This document shows positions 1-6,500 of a stretch of DNA of 7,419 nucleotides, one piece after another. The stretch spans positions 1 to 7,419 of the forward strand of contig CAZNNH010000240.1 of assembly GCA_964574335.1 (NCBI GenBank). Direction: 5' to 3'. The position numbers and the translations under genes are program-made. Numbering within the stretch: position 1 is the first letter of the stretch; every line of letters begins with the position of its first letter. The stretch comes from CAZNNH01 sp964574335 (lineage in GTDB: Bacteria; Acidobacteriota; Vicinamibacteria; Fen-336). The notes below the pieces were generated by a model. That model was not told where the DNA came from and searched no databases. It saw only the letters and a program-made list of their open reading frames with translations.

Positions 1-1
1 G

Positions 2-259
2 GACTTCGCCTGGGACAACATGTGGCCGAAGAGCCGCTACGGCCTGGACCACACCTTCAGACGTTTCGGCGGGCAGCGGCTCGACCTGGTCAGGTTGGAG
101 TTCGCCGGTGAGACCACCGAGTACCGCACGTTCACCGTCCACCGCGACGCCCGGTGCGTGGTGCGGGACGCCTCCGGCAAGCAGCAGACCCTCGACCTGT
201 TCGGCTCCGTCCTGGAGGACGCGGGCCGCTACAAGCTCATCAGCTTCGTGGTCGACTGA
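2..259 (+). CDS. Hypothetical protein, 3' end only (5' truncated by window edge)
   Basis: An open frame enters from the left edge at base 2 and runs to a TGA at 257-259, giving 85 residues. The only in-frame ATG is at base 20, but the upstream codons (reading DFAWDN) look equally protein-like, so the true start is probably outside the window. The visible part is soluble, rich in charged and aromatic residues (MWPKSRYGLDHTFRRFGG, then a TTEYRTFTVHRDARCVVRD segment), and has beta-strand-like alternation. No signal peptide, membrane segment or catalytic motif is visible. I do not recognise the family and assign no function. The gene converges on msrQ and their 3' ends overlap by 20 bp (240-259), leaving no room for a terminator between them. 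Confidence 0.6.
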   Translation, partial: DFAWDNMWPKSRYGLDHTFRRFGGQRLDLVRLEFAGETTEYRTFTVHRDARCVVRDASGKQQTLDLFGSVLEDAGRYKLISFVVD

Positions 260-809
260 GCCGGCGGCGCGACCAGGACACGGTCCGGACCAGGAGCAGC
301 GCGCCCAGCACGACGCCGCAGACGGCCGGCTCGCGGATGGCCAGCTTCACCCGCCAGGTGAAGTGCACCACCGCCAGGACCGCCGCCGCATAGACGAGGG
401 TGTGCAGCCGTTTCCATCTCACGTAGCCCAGGCGCCGCACCGAGGCGGCGGTGGAGGTCAGGGCGAGCGGGACGAGCAGCACGAAGGTGACGAAGCCGAC
501 CAGGATGAAGGGACGCCGGGCGATGTCGGCGGCCACGGCGCGCCAGTCGAGGGCCTGGTCGAGCCCCGCGTAGACGGCGACGTGGAGGGCGGCGTAGAGG
601 AACGCCAGCAGTCCCAGCGTCCGCCTGACCCGCATCGGCCAGGTCCAGCCCAGCAGCGTCTTGAGAGGCGTGCAGGCGAGCGAGGCCAGGAGCAGCACCA
701 GAGCGGTCAGACCCAGTTGGTTGAGCGCCTCGGCGATCGGGTTGGCGCCCAGGCGCCCGCCGGACGCTCGGACCACGATCGCGGCCAGCGGAGCCAGCGC
801 GCCCGTCAC
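240..809 (-). CDS. msrQ: MsrQ (YedZ-type) haem-binding membrane subunit of periplasmic methionine sulfoxide reductase, N-terminus probably truncated
   Basis: MsrQ is an inner-membrane b-type cytochrome that passes electrons from the quinone pool or a flavin reductase to periplasmic MsrP, which repairs oxidised methionines. The 189-aa reading has several hydrophobic helices and the family signatures GANPIAEALNQLG (21-33), ACTPLKTLLG (45-54), RRTLGLLAFLYAALH (62-76), IARRPFILVGF (96-106) and RRLGYVRWKRLHTLVY (125-140). Histidines 76, 136 and 149 correspond, from memory, to E. coli His91, His151 and His164, with the same offset of 15 at each, so the haem site looks intact. The only start is a GTG at 807-809 with no Shine-Dalgarno. 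Similarity continues upstream in frame through PWLNPGIV to base 830 and then stops, so about nine N-terminal residues and the original start are missing. Upstream lies only a remnant of msrP, so this copy probably has no catalytic partner here. Confidence 0.85.
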   Translation of the reverse strand: MTGALAPLAAIVVRASGGRLGANPIAEALNQLGLTALVLLLASLACTPLKTLLGWTWPMRVRRTLGLLAFLYAALHVAVYAGLDQALDWRAVAADIARRPFILVGFVTFVLLVPLALTSTAASVRRLGYVRWKRLHTLVYAAAVLAVVHFTWRVKLAIREPAVCGVVLGALLLVRTVSWSRRRLSRPRS

Positions 810-822
810 GATACCCGGGTTG

Positions 823-841
823 AGCCAGGGGTAGCCAGGGG
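823..841. repeat. 9-bp direct repeat at the msrP/msrQ junction
   Basis: The plus strand reads AGCCAGGGG, one T, then AGCCAGGGG again, so the period is 10 bp. On the minus strand each copy encodes Pro-Trp-Leu: one copy ends the msrP similarity (IPWL) and the other begins the msrQ similarity (PWLNPG). The repeat sits exactly at the break and is the likely trace of the deletion or misjoin. Confidence 0.8.
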
Positions 842-996
842 ATGACCATCGACCAGGCTTCGACGCAGCGCATCCGGTACACGCGTTCCTCGAGCGGGAA
901 CGACCGGAGAAGCTGGTCGATGTCGACGACCCAGGGCCGGGAGACCTCGCCCTCGATGCTCAGCGTCCACGGCCGCGGGTGGAAGGCCCCGGCGTT
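832..996 (-). pseudogene. msrP: msrP remnant (molybdopterin catalytic subunit of methionine sulfoxide reductase), internal fragment
   Basis: A 55-codon stretch in a different frame from msrQ closely matches the middle of MsrP, the Tat-exported molybdopterin enzyme that reduces protein methionine sulfoxide. It begins at NAGAFHPRPWTLSIEGEV and ends with FPLEERVYRMRCVEAWSMV followed by IPWL. The cysteine in YRMRCVEAW is the family's molybdenum ligand. MsrP is normally over 300 residues. Missing here are the Tat signal and N-terminal region (roughly 100 codons) and the C-terminal half (roughly 170 codons). Similarity starts 18 bp past the stop of the beta-helix gene and ends exactly where msrQ similarity begins, with a frame change. 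No start codon or ribosome-binding site belongs to it. The frame stays open by chance in both directions, so it has no stop of its own at the break. Genomic decay or a misassembled join are both possible. Confidence 0.85.
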
Positions 997-1013
997 GCGG
1001 GAGGGACCGACCG

Positions 1014-2234
1014 CTACCGCTCGTACGCTCCGATGTCGCAGACCGCCGAGCCGTCGTGGTTCCCGTCCTGAGGCCGGACCACACCGCGCTGGTCCAGGGC
1101 GGGGCAGGTGGCGGCGTCTCCCGCGTCGACCGCGGGGCTGACGCGACGCGGGGCGTGGGTCAGGGTCGGCCCTCCGTTGTCCCCCAGCGGCAGGAGCCGG
1201 GCCGGAACGCCCAGGATGTTCCCCGTGGTTGTCCCGAGCAGGTGGCACTCGGCAGGGTCCTGGATCAGGTTGTGTCCCAGCGAGTCGATGTCGCCGAAGC
1301 AGTCGCGCCCGCTGCCGGAACGAGGCACCCTGTTGGCGGCGCTGATGGTGTTGACCATCACCACCTTGCCGCCGACACTACACAGTCCTCCGCCGTTCAG
1401 CGCGCTCCGGTTCTTGGTGATCGTCACGTTGGTGAGGGTCAGCCGAGTGGCAAAGGGGGTCTGGTAGATCCCGCCGCCGAGGTTGCCAGGCGTGCTGTTG
1501 CCGGAGATGGTGCTGTTGGTGATGTCCATGGTGTCGGCGTTGATCAGGCCGGCCCCCAGCGAGCTGGATGACGTCCCGAAGATGACGTTGTCGTGGATGG
1601 TCGAGCTCTCGATCGTCATGGTGTCGAAGTTCATGATGCCGCCGCCGTTGGCGGTGATGCCAGTCGAGGAGTTGTAGCGGACCGTCGAGCTGACGAGGCG
1701 CACCGTCCCGCTGGAGTTGGCAATCCCTCCCCCGCCGCCGGCCAGGTTGTCCTCGACCACCACGTCCAGGAGCGTCAGCGTGCCCCCGTTGTTCAGGACC
1801 CCCCCGCCGGAAGGATCGAACGCCGCGGCCGGGTCGACCGAGCCGTTGCGCAGGGTCAAACCCGAGACCACCACGGTCGCCGGACCGGGCACGTGGAGGA
1901 CTCGATCGACGCCGCTGGCGTCGAGCACGGTCAGCTCCGGACCGGCCCCCACGATGGTGAGGTCCTTGTTGATATCCAGGTCGCCGCTGGCGTCGAGGTC
2001 CTCGGCGGCGGCGCCGGTCAGGACGATGGTCCCGGGCAGGACCAGGATCGTGTCGCCGGCGGCGGCGGCGTTGATCAGGGTGCGGAGCTGCCCCGCCGCA
2101 CCGCTGTCTCCGAAGTTCGTGACCGTGTGGACAGCGGTCCACCCAGGGACGGCCAGCCCGAGCACCAAGACCAGGCCGGTGAGACCCACCGACACCCCCG
2201 ACCCGCTCCGCCCCTGCGATCCAGCAACCCGCAT
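1014..2234 (-). CDS. Exported parallel beta-helix protein with choice-of-anchor Q-like C-terminus
   Basis: The predicted product has 406 residues. The ATG at 2232-2234 is chosen because GGAGG lies 5 nt upstream; a TTG four codons earlier would overlap that site. Residues 1-34 form a signal peptide: arginines at 2 and 9, a hydrophobic core around 16-30 (GLTGLVLVLGLAVPG), and likely cleavage after GWTA. A segment typical of outer-membrane-repeat and CSLREA-type proteins follows (VTNFGDSGAAGQLRTLINAA, then GDTILVLPG). The middle consists of right-handed beta-helix rungs with repeated GGGI or GAGL turns and TMTIESSTIHDN / TMDITNSTISGN rungs. The C-terminus has the choice-of-anchor Q pattern: SPAVDAGD, DQRGVVRPQ and a final CDIGAYER. 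No anchor (LPXTG, PEP-CTERM or similar) follows. It is probably a secreted or surface adhesin-like or carbohydrate-binding protein; no lyase catalytic residues can be assigned. A remnant of msrP begins 18 bp beyond its stop codon. Confidence 0.88.
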   Translation of the reverse strand: MRVAGSQGRSGSGVSVGLTGLVLVLGLAVPGWTAVHTVTNFGDSGAAGQLRTLINAAAAGDTILVLPGTIVLTGAAAEDLDASGDLDINKDLTIVGAGPELTVLDASGVDRVLHVPGPATVVVSGLTLRNGSVDPAAAFDPSGGGVLNNGGTLTLLDVVVEDNLAGGGGGIANSSGTVRLVSSTVRYNSSTGITANGGGIMNFDTMTIESSTIHDNVIFGTSSSSLGAGLINADTMDITNSTISGNSTPGNLGGGIYQTPFATRLTLTNVTITKNRSALNGGGLCSVGGKVVMVNTISAANRVPRSGSGRDCFGDIDSLGHNLIQDPAECHLLGTTTGNILGVPARLLPLGDNGGPTLTHAPRRVSPAVDAGDAATCPALDQRGVVRPQDGNHDGSAVCDIGAYER

Positions 2235-2239
2235 CTCCA

Positions 2240-2244
2240 CCTCC
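2240..2244 (-). promoter_or_regulatory. Shine-Dalgarno of the beta-helix gene
   Basis: On the minus strand GGAGG precedes the ATG with a 5-nt spacer (TGGAG). This selects the ATG at 2234 over the upstream TTG at 2246. The same 13 nt (GGAGGTGGAGATG) initiates the methyltransferase gene. Confidence 0.75.
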
Positions 2245-2296
2245 AAGGCAAGACCCCACCTCGCGACAACCGACAGGCGTGACTTGTGTGGCTCTT

Positions 2297-2302
2297 ATGC
2301 TA
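2297..2302 (-). promoter_or_regulatory. Candidate -10 element for the beta-helix gene
   Basis: The minus strand reads TAGCAT, which matches TATAAT at 4 of 6 positions. It lies in one of the few AT-richer patches of the gap. It would start transcription near 2290 and give a 5' leader of about 56 nt. There is no good -35 hexamer at 16-18 bp, which is what an activator-dependent promoter would show. The CRP-like dyad covers that zone. Confidence 0.35.
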
Positions 2303-2323
2303 TCGCGGATCGAGGCCCGGCCC

Positions 2324-2339
2324 GGTGATCCAGGTCACC
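2324..2339. promoter_or_regulatory. CRP/FNR-family type operator (GTGA-N6-TCAC dyad)
   Basis: The plus strand reads GGTGATCCAGGTCACC. The core GTGATCCAGGTCAC matches the CRP consensus core GTGATCTAGATCAC at 12 of 14 positions and has both perfect half-sites with the correct 6-bp spacing. Its centre (2331.5) is 41.5 bp upstream of the start predicted from the TAGCAT box. That is the classic class II activator position overlapping -35. The dyad fit is seen directly; the regulator and its effect on the beta-helix gene are inferred. Confidence 0.5.
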
Positions 2340-2343
2340 TGCC

Positions 2344-2362
2344 GGCCGGTCGCGGACCGGCC
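2344..2362. repeat. Perfect GC-rich inverted repeat / possible hairpin
   Basis: GGCCGGTC, a GCG loop, then GACCGGCC form an 8-bp perfect stem with a 3-nt loop. It lies about 145 bp beyond the stop of the methyltransferase gene and just upstream of the CRP-like dyad. It could be a terminator of the methyltransferase transcript, but there is no T-tract on either side, so a chance GC-rich palindrome or another regulatory site is possible. The rest of the gap (2363-2507) shows no gene and no clear motif. Confidence 0.35.
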
Positions 2363-2507
2363 CGCGACCCAACGGGACACGCTCAGCCGGCGCCACCCCC
2401 CAGGGAAGGGCCCGGTCCGCCGGACGCTCGATCAGCTACTCGAGGTATCCAGGTCTCACTCCGGCTCCGACCGCCTCGAACCTGCCGAGCCCGGCCAGGC
2501 CGTCACG

Positions 2508-3386
2508 TCAGGGGCGCCCGGCCACGGCCATCAGCGAGGTCCCGAACGGAAGAGGCACCCACCGTGAGAGGAACCGCTCGGCGCGAAGGGCGGCCCACAT
2601 CAGCCCGTTGACCCACGGGACGACGGTGAGCTGGGTGGGCCGCTCACCCTCGCCCTCCCGGGTCCCGAAGGCGGTGAATCGGCCGAGCCATCGGACCGGC
2701 ACCATCACGGCCATGAAGTGCTCCAGCAGCCGCACCTCGAAGCCGGCCGCCTCCAGCTTGTCCCGTAGCTCGGCGCGCGTGTAGCGACGCCGGTGGCGGG
2801 ACAGCGCGTCCTTGTAGTCGTAGAGGAACGGATGGGCCGGCACGGTCAGGGCCAGCACCCCCCCCGGCTCCAGGACCGAGCGGAGCCAGAGAAGCGTCCC
2901 CAAGTCATCGTCGATGTGCTCGAGCACGTCGAACAGCCCGATCATCGGCTGGCCCGGGCCCAGCGGCGGATGTCGCCCGTCGTCGACCAGCAGCAGCGGC
3001 TTGTCGAGCCGGCGCCGGGCCAGCTCGAGCGCCTGGGGGAAGGCGTCGCACGCCCCTGCCACCGGGACCCCGGCCGCCTCCAGGTGGGCGAGCAGGCCCC
3101 CGCTCCCGCAGCCGATGTCGAACAGCGGGCGCGTGTCGAGGTCGGGGACCGCCCGACGCAGCGCGCCGAGGATCACCTCGCGGCGGATCACGAACCAGAA
3201 GTGGCGCTCCTCGAGCTCGCTGAGGCCCTCGTGGTAGCGGGGGTCGAAGCCGGCCGGGCCCACCGACGTGGTGCGCAGATCGAGGATACCCTCAAGCTCT
3301 TCGTGGTGTCGGCGACAGCGGGGGCAGTAGCGCCCGGTGGGCTCGACCGACAACGCCTCGCCGCAGGCGGGGCACACGAGCAACAT
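2508..3386 (-). CDS. Class I SAM-dependent methyltransferase with N-terminal zinc ribbon
   Basis: The predicted protein has 292 residues. The ATG at 3384-3386 is chosen for the GGAGG placed 5 nt upstream; a longer reading back to 3677 would overlap purL and gives no domain-like sequence. Residues 5-24 form a Cys4 zinc-ribbon-like knuckle (CPAC ... CPRC; cysteines 5, 8, 21 and 24). An EERHFWFVIRREVI segment (59-72), common before this type of Rossmann domain, follows. SAM-binding motif I is LFDIGCGSGG (88-97), the acidic motif II residue is near Asp114, and GLFDVLEHIDDD (150-161) is motif IV-like. LEPGGVLALTVPAHPFLYD then leads to RHRRRYTRAEL, the pattern of small-molecule, lipid or glycan methyltransferases. 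The C-terminus is moderately hydrophobic (FMAVMVPVRWL) and may contact membrane. The substrate cannot be told. The gene is divergent from purL and stands alone, without glycosyltransferase neighbours. Confidence 0.88.
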   Translation of the reverse strand: MLLVCPACGEALSVEPTGRYCPRCRRHHEELEGILDLRTTSVGPAGFDPRYHEGLSELEERHFWFVIRREVILGALRRAVPDLDTRPLFDIGCGSGGLLAHLEAAGVPVAGACDAFPQALELARRRLDKPLLLVDDGRHPPLGPGQPMIGLFDVLEHIDDDLGTLLWLRSVLEPGGVLALTVPAHPFLYDYKDALSRHRRRYTRAELRDKLEAAGFEVRLLEHFMAVMVPVRWLGRFTAFGTREGEGERPTQLTVVPWVNGLMWAALRAERFLSRWVPLPFGTSLMAVAGRP

Positions 3387-3391
3387 CTCCA

Positions 3392-3396
3392 CCTCC
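3392..3396 (-). promoter_or_regulatory. Shine-Dalgarno of the methyltransferase gene
   Basis: On the minus strand GGAGG lies 5 nt before the ATG at 3386, inside the same 13-nt initiation sequence used by the beta-helix gene. It fixes the start, so the upstream in-frame extension is not coding. Confidence 0.75.
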
Positions 3397-3474
3397 GGGA
3401 CCCAGAGCACGAGCCTATCACGGGCCGCTTGCCGTCCTGGATCGAGCCACCCGCGACGGCTCGCCCCGGCGTGA

Positions 3475-3502
3475 CCCCCTCGGTGTCCGCCGAAAGCGGG
3501 GG
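3475..3502. repeat. Imperfect inverted repeat upstream of purL, flanked by GTGACC copies
   Basis: CCCCC-TCGG (3475-3483) pairs with CCGA (3490-3493) and GGGGG (3498-3502), with an AAGC bulge on the right arm. Two direct GTGACC copies (3471-3476 and 3502-3507) are spaced 31 bp apart, close to three helical turns. The block sits just upstream of the purL TAGAAT box in the divergent gap. It could be an operator, but it matches no purine regulator site that I know. Confidence 0.25.
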
Positions 3503-3516
3503 TGACCGCAAGGCGG

Positions 3517-3522
3517 TAGAAT
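3517..3522 (+). promoter_or_regulatory. Candidate -10 element of a leaderless purL promoter
   Basis: TAGAAT matches TATAAT at 5 of 6 positions and ends 9 nt before the purL ATG. Transcription would begin about 7 nt after the box, at or within a few bases of the ATG. No Shine-Dalgarno is present: the bases just before ATG are CCCTCCGCC, and the only purine-rich AGGCGG is 15 nt away. A recognisable -35 hexamer is not seen. Confidence 0.5.
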
Positions 3523-3531
3523 CCCTCCGCC

Positions 3532-6500
3532 ATGAGCATCCTGAAGCTTCCCGGCGGCACGGCGCTCTCCGGGTTTCGTCTCGACAAGCTGAACGGACAG
3601 ATCGGCAGCCGCTGCCCCGGCTTGCGCATCGCGGCCACGCAGCACTGGCACTTCGCGGAGCTGACCGAAACGCCCACGGCCCGGGAGCTGGAGGTCCTGG
3701 AGCGGCTGCTGAGCTACGGCCCGCCCCCCCCCACCGCGGCCGAGCGGCGGGACCGCCTGGTCCTGGTGACGCCCCGGATGGGGACCATCTCGCCCTGGTC
3801 TTCCAAGGCCTCTGACATCGCCCGGCAGTGCGGACTGGGCGCTCTCCTCCGCCGGGTCGAGCGCGGGACCGCCTACCACCTCGAGGGCGAGGCCGCCGAC
3901 CACTCCCCCGCCCTCCCCCTACTGCACGACCGGATGACCGAGACGGTGATGACCGGGCTCGACGAGGCGGAGGGCCTCTTCCGGCACTTCGAGCCCCGGC
4001 CGCTCACCGAGGTCGAGGTTCGCGGGCGCGGGCGCGACGCCATCGTCGAGGCCAACACCGCTCTGGGCCTGGCCCTTCTCCCGGACGAGATCGACTACCT
4101 GCTCAGCTACTTCGAGAGCCAGGGGCGCAACCCCACCGACGTCGAGCTGACCATGTTCGCCCAGGCCAACTCGGAGCACTGCCGCCACAAGATCTTCAAC
4201 GCCGCCTGGGTGATCGACGGCGAGCCGATGCCGTGGTCGCTGTTCCAGATGATCCGGCAGACGGAGAAGCAGAGCCCCCTGGGCACCGTCAGCGCCTACT
4301 CCGACAATGCCGCGGTCATCGAGGGATACCCGCAGCGCCGCTTCTTCGCCGATCCCACCAGCGGCGTCTACGCCTTTCACGACGAGCAGACCCACATCCT
4401 GATGAAGGTCGAGACCCACAACCACCCGACTGCGATCTCGCCCTTCCCGGGCGCCGCCACCGGCTCGGGTGGCGAGATCCGGGACGAGGGCGCTACCGGC
4501 CGTGGGGCCAAACCCAAGGCCGGGCTGTGCGGCTTCTCGGTCTCCAGCCTCCGCCTACCGGGGTTCGAGCGCCCCTGGGAAGGACCCGAGTCGAGGCCGG
4601 ATCGGATCGCCTCGCCGCTTTCGATCATGATCGACGGGCCGATCGGCGCCGCCTCGTTCAACAACGAGTTCGGCCGCCCCAACCTGGCCGGCTACTTCCG
4701 GGTCTACGAGCAGCCGGTCGCCGGCGTCCGGCGCGGCTACCACAAGCCGATCATGCTGGCCGGCGGGGTCGGCAACGTGCGCGCCCTGCACACCCACAAG
4801 GCCGAGCTACCCGCCGGCGCGCTCCTGATCCAGATCGGCGGGCCCGGGATGCTGATCGGCATGGGCGGTGGCTCGGCCTCCTCGATGTCCACCGGCGCCA
4901 ACGCCGCCGACCTCGACTTCGACTCGGTCCAGCGCGGCAACCCCGAGATCGAGCGCCGCTGCCAGGAGGTGATCGACCGCTGCTGGGCCCTCGGCGAGGA
5001 CAACCCGATCCTGTCGATCCACGACGTGGGGGCGGGCGGCCTGTCGAACGCGCTCCCCGAGCTGGTCCACGGCTCGGGACGAGGCGCTCGGATCGACCTG
5101 CGTGCCGCGCCCAACGAGGAGCCGGGCATGACGCCGCGGGAGGTGTGGAGCAACGAGGCCCAGGAGCGCTACGTCCTGGCCATCCCACCCGACCGCCTCG
5201 ACGACTTCCGGGCCCTGTGCGAGCGCGAGCGGTGTCCGTTCGCCGTAGTGGGCGAGGCCACCAACGCCCAGCATCTCGAGGTCCGCGACCCGTTCTTCGA
5301 GAACCGTCCGGTCGACATGGACCTGCCCGCCCTACTGGGAAAGCCGCCGCGTTTGACCCGCGACGTCGCCCGCCTGCATCCGGAGCTCCCGGCCCTCTCC
5401 CTCGACGGCATCACCGTCGAGGAGGCGGCTCGCCGGGTCCTGCTCCATCCCACCGTGGCCGACAAGACGTTCCTGGTCACGATCGGCGACCGGACGGTAG
5501 GCGGCCTGTGCTCGAGGGACCCGATGGTGGGGCCGTGGCAGGTGCCGGTGGCGGACTGCGCCGCCACCCTGCTCGGGTTCGAGGGGTACGCGGGAGAAGC
5601 CTTCGCCATCGGCGAGCGCACGCCCCTGGCGGTGCTCGACGGCCCAGCCTCGGGAAGGATGGCCGTGGGCGAGGCGCTCACCAACCTGGCGGCCGCTCCG
5701 GTCCGTGCTCTCGACCGGGTGAAGCTCTCGGCCAACTGGATGGCAGCGGCGGGCTCCCCCGGCGAGGACGCGGCGCTGTTCGACACGGTACGGGCGGTGG
5801 CGCTCGAGCTGTGTCCCCGGCTCGGCGTCGGCATCCCGGTCGGCAAGGACTCGATGTCGATGCGCACCACCTGGGAGGAGGGCGGCGAGCGCCGGGAGGT
5901 GGTCGGCCCGCTCTCGCTGATCGTCTCGGCCTTCGCACCCTGCGACGACGTGCGGGGCACCTGGACGCCCCAGCTCCGCACCGACCGGGGCCCGACGGTG
6001 CTTCTGCTCGTGGACCTCGCCGACCAGAGACGGCGTCTGGGCGGCTCGATCCTGGCCCAGGTGTTCGGCCAGACCGGAAACGAGCCACCCGACCTGGACC
6101 ATCCGGAGCGGATCGAGGGCCTCTACGCCGCGCTCGCCAAGCTCCGGGCGGCCGGCCAGGTGCTCGCCTACCACGACCGCTCGGACGGCGGCCTGTTCGT
6201 CACGCTGTGCGAGATGGCCTTTGCCGGCCACACCGGCCTGTCGATCGACCTGGCTCCGGTGGCGGGAGCGGACGCCGACCGGGAGCGCCTGCTGGCCGCG
6301 CTCTTCAACGAGGAGCTGGGGGTGGTGCTCCAGGTCCCGGCCCACCGGAGGCAGCCGGTGGTCGAGACCCTGGCGCGCCACGGGCTCCGGGCGTGTGAGC
6401 TGGGGGCGCCGGCCGAGGACGGCGAGGTGCGGATCCGCTGCGGCGAGCGTCTGGTCTTGGCCGCTCCCCGGCTCTCGCTGCAGCGGCTGTGGTCGGAGAC

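Noticed and set aside
229..1248. Single 339-aa minus-strand frame spanning the beta-helix 3' end, the msrP fragment and msrQ
   Set aside because: Only the middle 55 codons resemble a protein family. Both flanks are arginine/proline-rich shadows of the real genes in another frame.
1380..2000. Repetitive TMTI/TMDI segments as a possible tandem DNA repeat or CRISPR
   Set aside because: The similarity is at the protein level (beta-helix rungs) with divergent codons. There are no regularly spaced identical repeats.
2235..2246. TTG start four codons upstream for the beta-helix protein
   Set aside because: Those codons are the Shine-Dalgarno of the ATG at 2234, and no ribosome site precedes the TTG.
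1056..2328. Several plus-strand open frames opposite the beta-helix gene
   Set aside because: They have no domain-like sequence and no ribosome sites. The minus strand encodes a clear signal peptide and beta-helix.
2344..2362. Hairpin called as a confident intrinsic terminator
   Set aside because: The stem is perfect but no T-tract follows on either strand, and it lies about 145 bp past the stop, so it is kept only as an inverted repeat.
3387..3677. Longer start for the methyltransferase gene, extending the frame back to 3677
   Set aside because: The extension overlaps the start of purL by about 145 bp, reads as low-complexity arginine/glycine/proline-rich sequence, and is unnecessary because a strong GGAGG-ATG exists at 3386.
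3724..3732. Run of nine C in the purL 5' region as a phase-variation tract or sequencing error
   Set aside because: The frame is intact on both sides and the residues (GPPPPTAAE) fall in a variable loop. Nothing suggests switching of a core metabolic enzyme.
3828..6398. 856-aa plus-strand and 669-aa minus-strand open frames inside purL
   Set aside because: Both are compositional shadows of a GC-rich gene, rich in R, P, G and A, while the purL frame carries every family motif.
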